64,000 nucleotides of DNA, from positions 1,116,001-1,180,000 of the forward strand of contig BRXU01000002.1 in the NCBI GenBank assembly GCA_030267565.1, read 5' to 3'. The stretch comes from Pleodorina starrii. Its lineage: Eukaryota > Chlorophyta > Chlorophyceae > Chlamydomonadales > Volvocaceae. The first letter of the stretch is position 1; each line of letters opens with the position of its first letter. Below, in pieces: positions 32,736 to 43,628 of the stretch. The notes below the pieces were generated by a model. The model was not told the origin of the DNA, made no database searches, and saw only the letters and a program-made list of their open reading frames with translations. The position numbers and the translations under genes were made by a program.

Positions 32736-35426
32736 ATGGTATTCAAGAAGCTGCTTAGGTGGAACTCCAGCGACAGGAGAGCTCCTCGCTTTCGGACGGC
32801 AGGTGTCGTCGGAAGCGACACCCAAGCTTACAACATCAAGGGCCTGCCTTTGGATGTTTTGGAGCATGTTTTCCATTTCTTAGATGCACGGGATGTGGTT
32901 GCGCTTGCGGGCTGTTGCAAGCTGCTGAGAGATGTTGCGTCCTCGCATCGGGTTTGGGCGGACCTCACGCAGCGCTCTTTCCTCTTCGAGGAGCTGCCTC
33001 AAGGTAATCGGGATTATTTCAGAGTGTTCGCTGCCTTGCAGTGTGCACGCCGGATGGCAAGTGAACGGCGTTCCGCAACCCTCCGACCCTGTGCCTTCCA
33101 CTGCCCCAGACCGTGCGTTTCTAAGCTCTCATAACACGGCGCTTATTCAAAGTCAATTCTGGAAACTCACTCGCCAGCGGCCGGCGTTCCTTTCCGACGC
33201 TCCGCGCACGTCGGACGTGCTTGAACACACGGGCTCACGCTTCATGAAGGTAAGGCGGCAAGGCGGCGGAAGGGTGGTAGTGAGCCTGGGGATGCAAAGT
33301 TCCTGCTCTGTGTATGTCCGGGGGGGGCGTGCAGTAAAGCGTAATTGCCTCGTGTGTCCCGGAAAGGCTGCAGCACGTCAAGTGTGAACGCGGCAGTCAC
33401 CCTGGCACGCATATGCTGCTTTGCGGGCTTGCGGCATCGTGTTCCTTGTGCTTGGACTCTGCTGCTCTATCGACGGCCACCGCCTCCGTGCCCCCGTTCG
33501 CACGGTGATCATACTTCTTGCTCTGGCCTACCTCCCCCCTTCCCCCCGTTTTCTTGGTGCCCGGTTGCTACAAATCAGCACCAATCTCCCACTGCACTGC
33601 ACTCAAACAACAACCACCCACCGTGCTGGGTCCCTTCATCCCATCCAACCGCACTCAACCAACCCAGGTGCTCCACGTCGACGGACGTCGCGACTTCAAT
33701 TTCACCACCGTCTTCCGCGACGTGCCGCCGGGGCAATACACCGTGGTGTGGCGACTCATGTTGCAGCCCGGCTACGTCCGCGGCTACTGCAATTTCCGCG
33801 CGGTCTTCAGCCGCTCTGCCGACCCCAAGGCCAAACCCGCCTTGGGGTCGGCCGCCAGCCACGCCGCTGCCGCCCTGAAGAACAAGCTCCTCCGCGCGGC
33901 AGCCCAGCCGGAACCGACGACGACGACGACGGCGGGTTTGGGAACGGGAGCTGCTGCGAGAGGGCCACTGCGTCGGCCGGGCGCCTGGGGGCTTGCTTCC
34001 CGCCGCGGCCGACCCTCGGGAAGCCGCGCCACGGTGGCGCCGTTGGACGATGACCTCGAACCTGTCCCGAACCCGAACCCGGATGGGGCGCAGCTGCCTT
34101 TGCGGCCGGCGGGCCGCGGGGGCGCGCCCAAGTGGCGGCTGCGGCGGCGCCTGCGCTGGCTGGCGTCCTGCACGCGCGCTGCCGGCGCGCCTGTGGCCGG
34201 CGGCGGCAGCAGCGGCAGGGGCAGCGGCGGCAGGGGCGGCATGCGCTTCGGCGGCAGCGGCGGTGCGCCGCAGCGCCTCGCGCCCGTGCCAGGAGGCGTT
34301 GGGTCCGAGGCCTTGGCCACGGCGCCGTCGCGCTCCATGCCCGCGTCGTCCACTCTCACGCGCAACCTGCAGCCTTTGCCGCCTCCACTCGACCAGCCAG
34401 GCATCCAGCCGAACCAGCAGCCTGCGCCGCAGACTTCCTCCGGCGCCTTGCACCCCCAAGTCCCCGAGATCGAGCCGGAGACGCCGCTGGAGATTCCGCA
34501 ACCGCCACCGGCAGCGCCAGCGCCGGCGGCGAACGCCCCCCTGCAGCCGCAACCGCACCACCAGCAGCAGCAGCAGCAGCCGCAGCAGCCGCTGCAGCGG
34601 CCGTCCAGAGCAGGCGCCGCCGCCGCCGCCGGCGGCCCCCAGGCGCAGCTCCAGGACGCCATGGGCCGGCTGGCGACCGCCTCCGCCAAGCGCGACGCAG
34701 CTCTGGCAGCTGCCGGCGGGCCGCGCTACGTGCCGCGGTGGCTGTCGCCGCTGTGGGGCAGCCACGCCTGCTCCTGGCGGCAGTTGGATCCGGCGGGTCC
34801 GCTGGGCGCCGGTGTCTGGCGCAGTCTGCACATGGGCACGCTGACGCTGCGCCGGCGGGCGGACGCGCACCTGCACGGTGTCATGGTGCAGCTGCGGCCT
34901 GCCAACCCGGAGCAGATGGAGAGGGCGCTGCCGGCCGGGGAGACGCGCTGGCGGGGGGCGCTGGTGGACTACGTGGAGCTGGTGGGTAGGGTTTTGGGTT
35001 TTAGGGTTTTAGGGTTTTTAAGGAGTGCGGTGCGTCGTTGCTCGTTGGTACTGGTTGCAGCGATCAGCCCCTTTAAGACTAGATGCCCATGAAGTCATGC
35101 CAACACTCACGTTCACGCCGCTTCCTAACCTTTTGACCCTTCCATCGCGCGCAGTCGGGCCCTGCGCACCGCCTGTAGAGCTGCCCACCTGCCCACCTGC
35201 CCCGTCTGTCCGCCCTACGGACCTGTGTCGACTGTATCTCCCTCCCTGTCCCCTTCCCCCGTCCCCTTCCCCGTATCCCGCATTTCGATGGGACCAGGTC
35301 CCGGTGGCCAGTGGGAAGCTGCTGGGCGGGCTGCTGCCGCGTTTCCTGCAGAGGGGATCGCTGCAGAGGGGCTCCCCCGTGGTGCCCGAGAGGGAGGGCG
35401 ACATTGTGGAGGTGTCCCGGCTGTGA
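32736..35426 (+). CDS. F-box protein with PP2-like (phloem protein 2-type) domain
   Basis: Four exons give 616 residues: 32736-33003, 33110-33249, 33668-34981 and 35298-35426. The F-box (about residues 36-77) reads LPLDVLEHVFHFLDARDVVA followed by the CCKLLRDVA and RVWADLT blocks. Such domains bind Skp1 in SCF ubiquitin ligases. The rest matches the F-box/PP2 arrangement of plants: FWKL, a GSRFMK-VLHVDGRRDFNF strand, PPGQYTVVWRLML, CNFRAVFS, later GVWRSLHMGTLTL, and finally the C-terminal DYVELVPVASGKLL junction. PP2 domains are lectin-like and recruit glycosylated or other ligands. A low-complexity insertion of roughly 300 residues (about 185-488) splits the PP2-like fold. The last intron starts with a telomere-like tract. 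The F-box is clear; the PP2 assignment is good but rests on pattern recognition. Confidence 0.85.
34986..35020 (+). repeat. Telomere-like TTTTAGGG tract at the 5' end of an F-box gene intron
   Basis: Three to four TTTTAGGG-type units (one GGGTTTTGGG variant) begin only four bases after the 5' splice site of the intron 34982-35297, on the sense strand. This is the telomere repeat of Chlamydomonas relatives, at a non-telomeric site. Confidence 0.85.
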
Positions 35427-36010
35427 GCTCCAGGGAGCCATCGAGGCTGCCGGGGGGCGTAACACCGGCGCTCCGGCGCAGGCGACGTTGTGGATGGCGG
35501 ACTCTCAGCCGGGGCCCGGTGTGTGTGAGTGTGTGTGCTTGGTCGCGTGGGTCGTGTGGGTCGTCTCCGACGTCGAAGCGCTCTGGAAAGAAGGGGATGT
35601 GGAGCGGTGCAAAGCAATTTGATGAATTCTTGAGATGGCCGGAAGGGAGCGGGGCTGGCTCTGTCTCTGGAGGGATTTGTGGTGGCGATCCGATCCTCGA
35701 TGGTATCGTGCCGTGGATGTCCCAGCGGCGTTGTGGCTCCGGGGGACAATTTTGCCGCGGTCTTGGCTGCCTGGTGGTGGCTCCGCTTCCTCGCAGCAGC
35801 AGCGATGAGGTGCAGACTGCCTTGCCGCCCGCTCGGGGTACGGTAGGCGGGACTTTCATACGGCGCGGGTGTTTCTATGCATTTCGGCCGACATTCTTAC
35901 TACCGTGGTACTGCTGATTATTCTTTGGGGGGTTGAGCAAGCTTTGATTTCTGGCAGCTCCTCCCGTGCAGAAGAAAAACCTTCTGGGGCTGCAAAACGT
36001 GTTTCCAAAA

Positions 36011-36146
36011 GGGTCCTTTGGTATAATAATAATAATGATACGCCCGGCCGGTAGCCGAGGCGTGGGTTATGGGAGCAGAGGGGGTGGGGTGGCGGGTTTC
36101 CCCGGTCCCAGCCCCCCCTCCCCCACCACCGCGGGTCCTTTGGTAT
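36011..36146 (-). mobile_element. Short retroposed element with 14-bp target-site duplications
   Basis: The 14-bp sequence GGGTCCTTTGGTAT occurs at 36011-36024 and 36133-36146, flanking a 108-bp insert. Read on the minus strand, the insert ends in an (ATT)n tail directly abutting one duplication, the layout expected of a SINE-like retroposon copied by target-primed reverse transcription. The body is GC-rich. It encodes nothing and is too short for an autonomous element. Confidence 0.65.
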
Positions 36147-36819
36147 CAAAGTCTTTTAGTTTCTTGTCGTCGTGACGTACCGATGGCGCCACGACGGCAG
36201 GTGAGGGGGCGCTGCCTACACTGACGTTCTCCGTCCACAGTCACCTGATCTCCATTGCGTTTTAAAGCAATATGTCACTTTTCGATATAAATGGGTTTTG
36301 GACCTTGCAAGCACGCATGTCGAGTTGAGCAACTCGCAGATTTGTCACCTGCTGCTGCTGCTGCTGCCAGCTCCGGTTTTACCACGTTGCGCTATCCCTT
36401 GGGTTTTGTGTACCTGTTCATACGGTGCCTGGGATGCATTCATTCGTGAGCAAGAGAAAGAGGACAATCCGTAGCCGTCCTCCGATGGGAGACCTTACTG
36501 AAACCCTACGGCACATCGCCGACGGTTTTGTTTTGCGCGGGGCGGGTGCTTGGGTGCACCCATCGTGCAGACGGTTTTTCTCGGCGGTTTTAGCGCCGCG
36601 GTCTGCAGCGACACTACTGTCGTATGACTGGGACTTGCCGCCGTGACTTGGAGGTTGTCTGGTTTGTCAAGGCGACAATACTGGTGGTAGGGTTTGTGTA
36701 TGATGTTTTGAAGACCCGGGTGGGTCGGTGGCTGGCAGCTAATGACGTCACGTCCGGTAGCATGGTAGTGTTTCGCTGTTGTGCTGTCGTGAAGGCCGGT
36801 CTGGTACCTCACCGCAGAC

Positions 36820-36955
36820 CTCATCTCGGTTTTCCGCCTCAGACCTCATCTCGGACCCCACCTCAGACCTCATCTCAGAACTCCCCCCACACCTCATCTA
36901 AGACCTCACCTAAGACCTTACCTCAGACCTTACCTCAGACCTCACCTCACTCATG
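36820..36955 (+). repeat. Minisatellite based on CCTCAGACCT-like units
   Basis: Imperfect units of about 11 bp (ACCTCAGACCT, ACCTCATCTCG, ACCTAAGACCT) repeat in a C/T-rich strand. The array runs directly into the next minisatellite. Confidence 0.75.
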
Positions 36956-37400
36956 ACCGACCCCTTGGGCCCATGACCGACACCTGGGCCAATGACCCAC
37001 CCCTGGGCCCATGACCCACCCCTGGGCCCCCGACCGACCCCTGGGCCCATGACCGGCCCCTAGGCCCATGACCAACCCCTGGGCCCATGACCGACCCTGG
37101 GCCCATGACTGACCCCTGGGCCCCAGGGCCGACCCTTGGGCCCAAGACCGACCTCTTGGGCCCATGACCGACCCCTAGGCCCATGACCGACCCCTGGGCC
37201 CCGGACCGACCCCTGGTCCTATGACCCGCCCCTTGGCCCATGACCGACCGGCCCCGGTTCTGGGGCCGTTCGCTAACGCCGTCTCCGTCTCCGCTGCGTC
37301 TCTGTAATTAATTAATTAATCCGCTGCGGTATCATTTTTTACCCCTGGGCCCATGACCGACCCCGGTGCCCAGGACCGACCCCTGGGCCCATGACCGGGT
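36956..37400 (+). repeat. Minisatellite with ~19-bp unit CCCATGACCGACCCCTGGG
   Basis: Around 15-20 imperfect units of 18-20 bp occupy 36956-37250, with a short second block near 37340-37400 after an ATTA-rich interruption. Variants change single bases (GACCGGCCCCTAGG, GACCCACCCCTGGG). Because the unit is close to a multiple of three, long spurious open frames appear on the minus strand. Confidence 0.9.
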
Positions 37401-38534
37401 GCTTTTCCTTTATCTTTACGTGGGGTGTCCAGGGCACAGGCCTCATCTAGTAGTCGTCGTGTGTGGCTGTCTGGCCGGCTGATGCGCCTGCTGGTAGGGA
37501 TTCGGGGCCCTAGGTGCGGAGCCTCAGGGCAGAGCCCCCCGTTGTCGCGGGTTTCTGAGCCTCCCCCCACCCCCGGTTTCGCTCGTTCTGAGTGACTCAT
37601 CCTGTCTGGTCTGGATGTGCACCCCTGCTGCTCTGGTCGCCACCGGTGCAGTGCACGGCCAGCTGGAACATACTGAAAACGAACAGTAATGTTTACCGTT
37701 TGAACCATGGGACCACTTTACGGTACTTGTCCACGTTTTGCCCTAGCATGGGCAACGACGTCAAGAGTGAAACGCAGTCAAACATGGCGCTCGAACAAAT
37801 CTCGCCTCAGCGCGCTCAGCATGTGACCAAGGAGACGGAAATGCAGCTCTGCTCCGGCCACCCTTCTGTCCGGAGAGCGGATTGAGTTTCCCCCTCACAG
37901 CACCTGCCACAAGGCAGCATTGCCGGTCCCAACACGCTGGCAGAGCCTTCTGAATCCCAACGCGCAAGCGTGAAGCCGCGATCCGTGCAGCACTCCCGCC
38001 ACCGCCCGAGTCGAAAGCCAGTCAACTTAACACCGCGAGCCGCATGGTGCAAAGCTTTCGAGCCCTCCCTCCTGCCGTTATCGACACACACACGATCCTC
38101 GCGAGTAAAAGCCACCAACTCGACCCTCCGGCACGCCCTCCTCGGTCGTACAGCCCCCCGTCCTCGTATGTGCCCTCACAACCACATCCCTCGGCAAACA
38201 ATCCTACCGAAACTAGGCTCAAGACCCCGCTTCATCCGCGCGGCACCCAACCACATCAGCTCTCATCCGAAGTGCATCGACGCGCTCTCTTCCCAACACA
38301 ACAGCTGCCCCAAAACATGCAGCGCCCGATGTCAGCGTTGCGCCGACAGTGCAAGCCCATCACAAGTACACAAAGCACTCGTTCTCTCCGCGCGCCTCGG
38401 CTGTCGGCGCCACACCTGTTAAAGTTTGAAGGCACCCGCCGCGCGCCCCCACACCGCAAGCGCCCGCCCGACCGGTACCGGTGTTCTGGAAGCCAGCCTG
38501 CGGCGCTGAGGAGCTGAGGAGCTTCGACCCCACG

Positions 38535-41500
38535 TCACATAATGACACACTTCTTGTCCTCCTCGGGATCCCCCCCGCGCCGCGCCGCTTCGATGGAGGT
38601 TCGCTGCTGCTGCTGTGGTGGCTGCTGCTGCTGCTGGGTAAACGGCTGCTGCTGCTGTCCTTGCCGTTGCTGCTGCTGCTGTCGGTAGTCCGCTATCTGC
38701 TGCTGCTGTTGTTGCTGCTGTTGCTGCTGCTGCCGGTACGCGGGCGTGAAGGTGCCGCCTCGGTACTGACCACCCGCCGGCGCAGAAGAGAGTGTGCGTG
38801 GACGCACGGAAGGGTTTTGGTCAGTACCAGAGGTGAAGGGGCAGCACGATCGTGTGGCTGCGGGAAGGCGCTGTCTCCCACATCCCCCCGGCGACAACAA
38901 AAGCACCGCCAAAACACTTCCATTGGGGTGGGGGTAACAAAGAAGGAAGATAACCGCAGCGAAGACGTTGGGAAGGTTCTGACGCATTCAGATGTACTGC
39001 GCGGGCGAAAATGGACAACAAGATCTCTCTCCGGACCAGCCCGTGGTCTCGGCGTCTGCACCTCAGTGCGCAGCTAGCGTAGCTACGCAGCGACTCATTC
39101 AGACCTTAAGCAGCGCCACTCACCCGCACACCCGTATACTCTCGCACAGCCACTCTCGGTTCAGCCACCGATATCTCGCCCACCCTCGCACTCACCCTGC
39201 TTTGCGCCGGCGGCGGTTGCTGCTGCGCCTGCTGTTGCGCATGTTGTTGCTCCTGGTGCTGCGCTTCTTGCTGTGCCTGCTGCTGCTGCTGCTGCCGCAG
39301 CAGCGCCTCCTCCTGCCGGGCCGCCTCTTCCTCCTCCTCCTGTAGCCGCAGCGCCAGCGCCAAGTCAGCATCCAGGTCGTGTTGCGGCTGCGGCTGCGGC
39401 TGCACTGCCTGCTGCCACGCCCAGCCCGACCCTGGCGGCTGCAGCTGCAGCTGCGCCGGCCCCGCCGCCACCGACGCGGCCGTCGACGGCGGCAGCACCG
39501 GCTGGTGCTGGGGCTGGGGCTGCGCCGCGCGGCCCAGGCCGTGACCTTGCTGCGGCAGGTGCAGGTCCAGGCCGGAGAGGTCCAGCACCGCGGGGTCGTG
39601 GACCTGGGGGGGTTGCGGGTTGCGGCCTCCGTGCAGCGCCGCCTCGTCCTCAGCAAGCACAGCAGCGATGGCCGCTGCGTCCGCCTCGCTCATGGGCACG
39701 TCCGGGGCAGCGACCGCGGCGGCTGGTGCGGGGCGGAGGGGCGGAAGGCAGGGGCATGGGCAGGGGCGGGGGCAGGCAGTCGGTGGGACTGGGTTGGGCT
39801 GGGTGAGAGAGCCGCAGGCAGGCGGGCTAACGGCCGGAGGCCATAATAGCCGTGTGTGTGCGCGCGGCGCGCCACGCGGAGACGCGGCCCCGGATGCGGC
39901 GCCGCCACGGGTGTGTGTGGTAGCCGTACCCCCTCTGCGCCTGGCTCTCAGCCCGCATGGCGCGCCACTGCGTTTACCTGCGGCCCCGCCGAGGGGCTCC
40001 AGGTGGGGCTTGAAGGGCGAGAAGTCCGCGCCGCAGAACTGCGTGTCGCCGGCCACACTGGAGAGGTGCTCCCAGACCACGTCCGCTGTTTCGGGTGGGA
40101 GGGCAGCAGGGCGTTGCGGGAGGCGTAATGAGTATGAAAGACCAAAGATCGAAGATGGAGCAAAGGCCTGGTACAGCTGCGCACGAGTGCGGCTGCGGCA
40201 GCGCACGGTGGTTGAAGGTGGCTGGGCCGTTGCGCGCGCGGTCGCTTCGCCCGCCACAACCGATGCGCTCCTCCCGCACACCCTTCCCTTCCCTCCTTTC
40301 GCTGCCATACCCTTATCCCCTGGCACCCTCTCCCACCTACGGTACCCCTCTCCATCCCTTCTCGTATCTTCTTTCTGAACCTCCCCCCACCTCTTCCCTT
40401 ACCCTCCCACCTACCCTCGTTCAAGTAGCCCTGGTCGGTGACCAGCAGGTAGATCTGGCGGGTGGAGCCGTGCTTGAAGATCACCGAAAAGTGGTTGTTG
40501 CGGAAAAACACGGCCAGCCTGCAAGGTCAGCGGGAACGGGCACCGCGGTGGGCGGGTTTTGCGGTGGCGGTGGGAAGAGTACCGGTACCCCGTATGCGTG
40601 CGATGGAGCGGATGCCGGCTGCTCAACAGGCGCTGCAGACACTCACTGGCTGGGCCTCAGGTCCCTCTGCAGCGCCATGAGCCCCGCAACAGTGAGCTGC
40701 GAGCAGCTGGCCTCCAGAAAGTCACGAGCCACCATGGCATCGTAAGCCCGCCTCGCCAGGCGGTCCGTGTCCGCGTCCGTGCCGGCCTCACACGCCGCCG
40801 CCGCCGCAGCCGCAACCGACGGCGTGGAACTGGCCAGCGGCGTGGCCGGGGGCGCAGCAGCGGCGGCGTACTGCGGCTCGGGCAGCGGCGGCGACGGAGC
40901 CGGCGGCGGGGGTGGCGGCGGTGGCGGCGGCGGCGGGCAGCCCTCCGCCTCCGACCCGGCTTGTTGGCGTGCTGCCGAGGGCGGCGGCGGCGAGTCCGGA
41001 TTGGCGTGCAGCAAGTCCGGCGCATGCTGCGGCTGCGATTCTGAAGAGGCTGGCGGCTGCGGGCCCTGCAGCAGCTCCGTGAGGTCTAGGGGCGCCTGGG
41101 AGGAAGCCGCCGCCGCCGCCGCCGCCGCGGCCGCGGTCGCCCCCGGGGTCCATAGGACGGTCACCGGCTGCCCCTCCTCCGCCACCCCCGCTTCTCTTTC
41201 CACCTTCGGCTCCTCCTCCTCGTCGTCGTCGTTGAAGGTAATGAGGTCGCGTTGCGGCGGCGGCGGCGGAGCCGCCGCAGCCGGCGTCACCGACTCGAAC
41301 GCCGCCAGCAGCTCGTCCAGCCCAGCAGCCGCTACTGGCGGCTGCGCGTCGGCCGGTTGCTGGCTCAACGCTGCCGGCGGCTGCGCCTGCTCCTGCGTCT
41401 GCGGCTGCGAGCTCCTCCTAGCGCCCGCAGGCTCCGGCTCCGCGCCTAGGTCATCCATATCCAACCGGAAGGGCGGAATGAAGCGGCTGGGGCTGGAGCC

Positions 41501-41836
41501 GGCACCCGCATCCGCTGGCGACGGAAGGCGCTGCGGCGCCGGCGCGGAGGACGACGACGCCGGCGCGGCGTCCGCGCCGGCAGCGTCAGGCGCCACGGCT
41601 ACCGCCTCCGCCGCTACGGTTGCCGCCTGAGCCGCTGAGTTTACGGACACGAGCTGGCTGGCCGGCGCCGAAGCTGTTTCTTGTGGCGCCGAAGAAGCCT
41701 TAAATGCTGCTGCTGGCCCCCCCGCTCCTGCCGCTGCTGCTGCGTCCATTACTATGGCAGCGGAAGAGCTTGCAGCCGCGCCCTCGGCCTGGTGGGCACA
41801 AGAAGGCGCCGCATCTCCGCCGGCCGCTGAAGCTCC

Positions 41837-41869
<33 letters not shown>

Positions 41870-43134
41870 GTCGTCCCCGGCTGCCCGCCCCCAGGCAGCA
41901 GCGCCCGACGGCGCCTGTGACGCGCAAGTCAGCCGCTGCTCGCCCACCGCCACCGCCGCCGGCCACCCCGCCGTCGCGCGCGCCCTGCTCACAAGCGCCT
42001 CCTCCTCCTGCTCCTCAGGCAGCACCGCCGGCGGCGCCGACGGCGGCGACTGCTGTTGCTGCGGGTGCTGTTGCTGCGGGTGTTGTTGCAGCGGGTGCTG
42101 TTGCACGGTGTCCAGGGTGGTTACGATCATTTCGATAAGTTCGTTGTAACTGCGGGAGCCCACCACCTGCGCCGTCTCGCTGTCCTCGGGGTCCACCAGC
42201 CAGCCGTGGCACAGGGAGATGTCCAGCAGGTCAAAGATGCTCACGTACTGGGTCGGCTCGAACCTGCACGGCAGGGAGGCAGGAGGGCGAGGCGGCAAGG
42301 GGGGAAATTTCGCAGCGGCAGCGATGGAAACGGCGGCGGTAGGCGGGAGAGGGCGGCGGCGTGCGCCCCGTTCAGAGCAGCTCTGGGAGGGTTAGTGGTT
42401 CGGTGCGGGGGTGTGGTGCGCCATGCTCGTTGTCTTTTTCGCCTTCTCCAGCCCTTGTTCTGTTGCGACCCCATGCGGATAAGCACGCAAGACCGCTGCA
42501 ACCAGGAAAGGTCCAAAGCGCCGGCGTCGCCCGGCCGTGTCGCAGGCTGCACAAACCGCAGCGACCCGGGCGGTCCCTCACCCAAAGATGCTGTCGAAGC
42601 GCACGTTGACGTCCATGCCAACCGCCAGCTTGTGTAGGCTGTCCAGGCTGTCAGACAGGTTCTGCTGCAGGTCGGCTGAGTAGGCAGCGCTGCCGCCGGC
42701 CCCGGCGGCCGGGCCCATATTGGAATCCAGCAGGCGCTCCGCCACCATCGCGATGAGGCGCTTCTGGCTGACGGACGCGGATCCGCCGGGCAGCTCCGGC
42801 AGCTGGTTGCGCAGGGAGAGGACATTCGCCTGGAGAATGTTTTTTTGCCGGGAGCGTGGACGCGGAAAGACGGGGGCAAGGGGAACAGCAGAATTGGGAA
42901 AAGGGGGGAATGCTGTGTTTTTTTCGTAATTAGGGTAAGAGGGCACGTGCGCGGACTGCGCGCGGGCAGCAGGTGCCGGCAGGTGCTCCGTGCAGACGGT
43001 ATACGACGCACCAGGGCTAGAAGTGGGCATGGCCCGTTCTCGTTCTGCATAAATATTGGCGTTGATGACCGCCCGAAGAACTGGATGCGCTTCACTTTGT
43101 ACTGAGCATCCGGGTCCCCTGCTGCTTCCGCCAT
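38535..43134 (-). CDS. MINDY: MINDY-1/2-type deubiquitinase with MIU-like motif and CaaX box
   Basis: Seven exons give 985 residues: 43134-43012, 42829-42582, 42263-40647, 40518-40415, 40085-39978, 39722-39196 and 38765-38535. MINDY enzymes trim K48-linked ubiquitin chains. The catalytic Cys loop is FMQNENGPCPLLAL (Gln30, Cys36) and the catalytic His is in VFFRNNHFSV (His672). Other family blocks are LAVGMDVNVRFDSIFG, DISLCHGWLVDPED, SCSQLTVAGL, YLLVTDQGYLN and VVWEHLSSV. The catalytic domain is split by about 445 Ala/Pro/Gln-rich residues (about 179-622). Downstream, DADLALALRLQEEEEEA fits the ubiquitin-binding MIU/UIM pattern used by MINDY-1 to grip long chains. After a Gln-rich tail the protein ends KKCVIM, a CaaX box whose final Met favours farnesylation, so it is probably membrane-anchored. 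Neighbour: divergent EH-domain gene, with start codons about 0.5 kb apart. Confidence 0.93.
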
Positions 43135-43628
43135 AATCTGTGTCCGTTCGCAGCCTTGGGGCCCTAGGCTGTCGAGATGCGCGATAACCAGATGATTGTT
43201 AACAGAGATGTGAACCAGGGATGTAGAACATGCGGGAACGCTTCACGGGCGAATACACTCAAGATTGGCGGAAAAAGGGCTAGACAGCGGAACGTTCACA
43301 AACGCAGAACATCTTAGACTTTCAATTCATAAAAAGTATGCAAAGTTCGTGATTTAGAAGAGTGCCTGGAAAATGATTGAAGCTACAGGACTTGTAAGCA
43401 AGGAAATGCCAAGCTAGGAGCGTTTTATACGAGTTGCACGGCATCAGTCGCCTGCATCCCGCGCTCTTCCAACCCTTGCACACACATCTCGCCGCCATTC
43501 TGTTGACCACCTTGCCCCTGTAGTCCCAGCGTTAACTCGTTGAAGTCTTTTACATTATACTGTTGGTCACGATCCTTACGAATGTACACGGCGTAGCGAA
43601 GTTTCACGCAAGCTCATAGCCGACTCCC
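43135..43628. promoter_or_regulatory. Divergent promoter region, MINDY / EH-domain gene
   Basis: About 490 bp, noticeably AT-richer than the flanking exons, separate two outward-facing start codons. The stretch must contain both 5' untranslated regions and both promoters. No specific motif can be named. Confidence 0.45.

Larger units (their letters stand above)
35427..38534. other. Convergent intergenic region with minisatellites
   Basis: This 3.1-kb region lies between the convergent 3' ends of the F-box and MINDY genes. It contains a retroposed short element (36011-36146), a (CTG) run near 36350-36368, two minisatellites (36820-36955 and 36950-37400) and an ATTA run near 37307-37320. No coding potential is seen; long open frames across the minisatellite are artefacts of its repeat. 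Confidence 0.6.

Noticed and set aside
36947..37241. Minus-strand frames with GHGPRGRSWAQG repeats
   Set aside because: They are produced by the 19-bp minisatellite and have no neighbouring exons.
38600..38735. CAG/CTG trinucleotide run considered as a free microsatellite
   Set aside because: It lies in the last exon of the MINDY gene and encodes its Gln-rich tail, so it was treated as coding.
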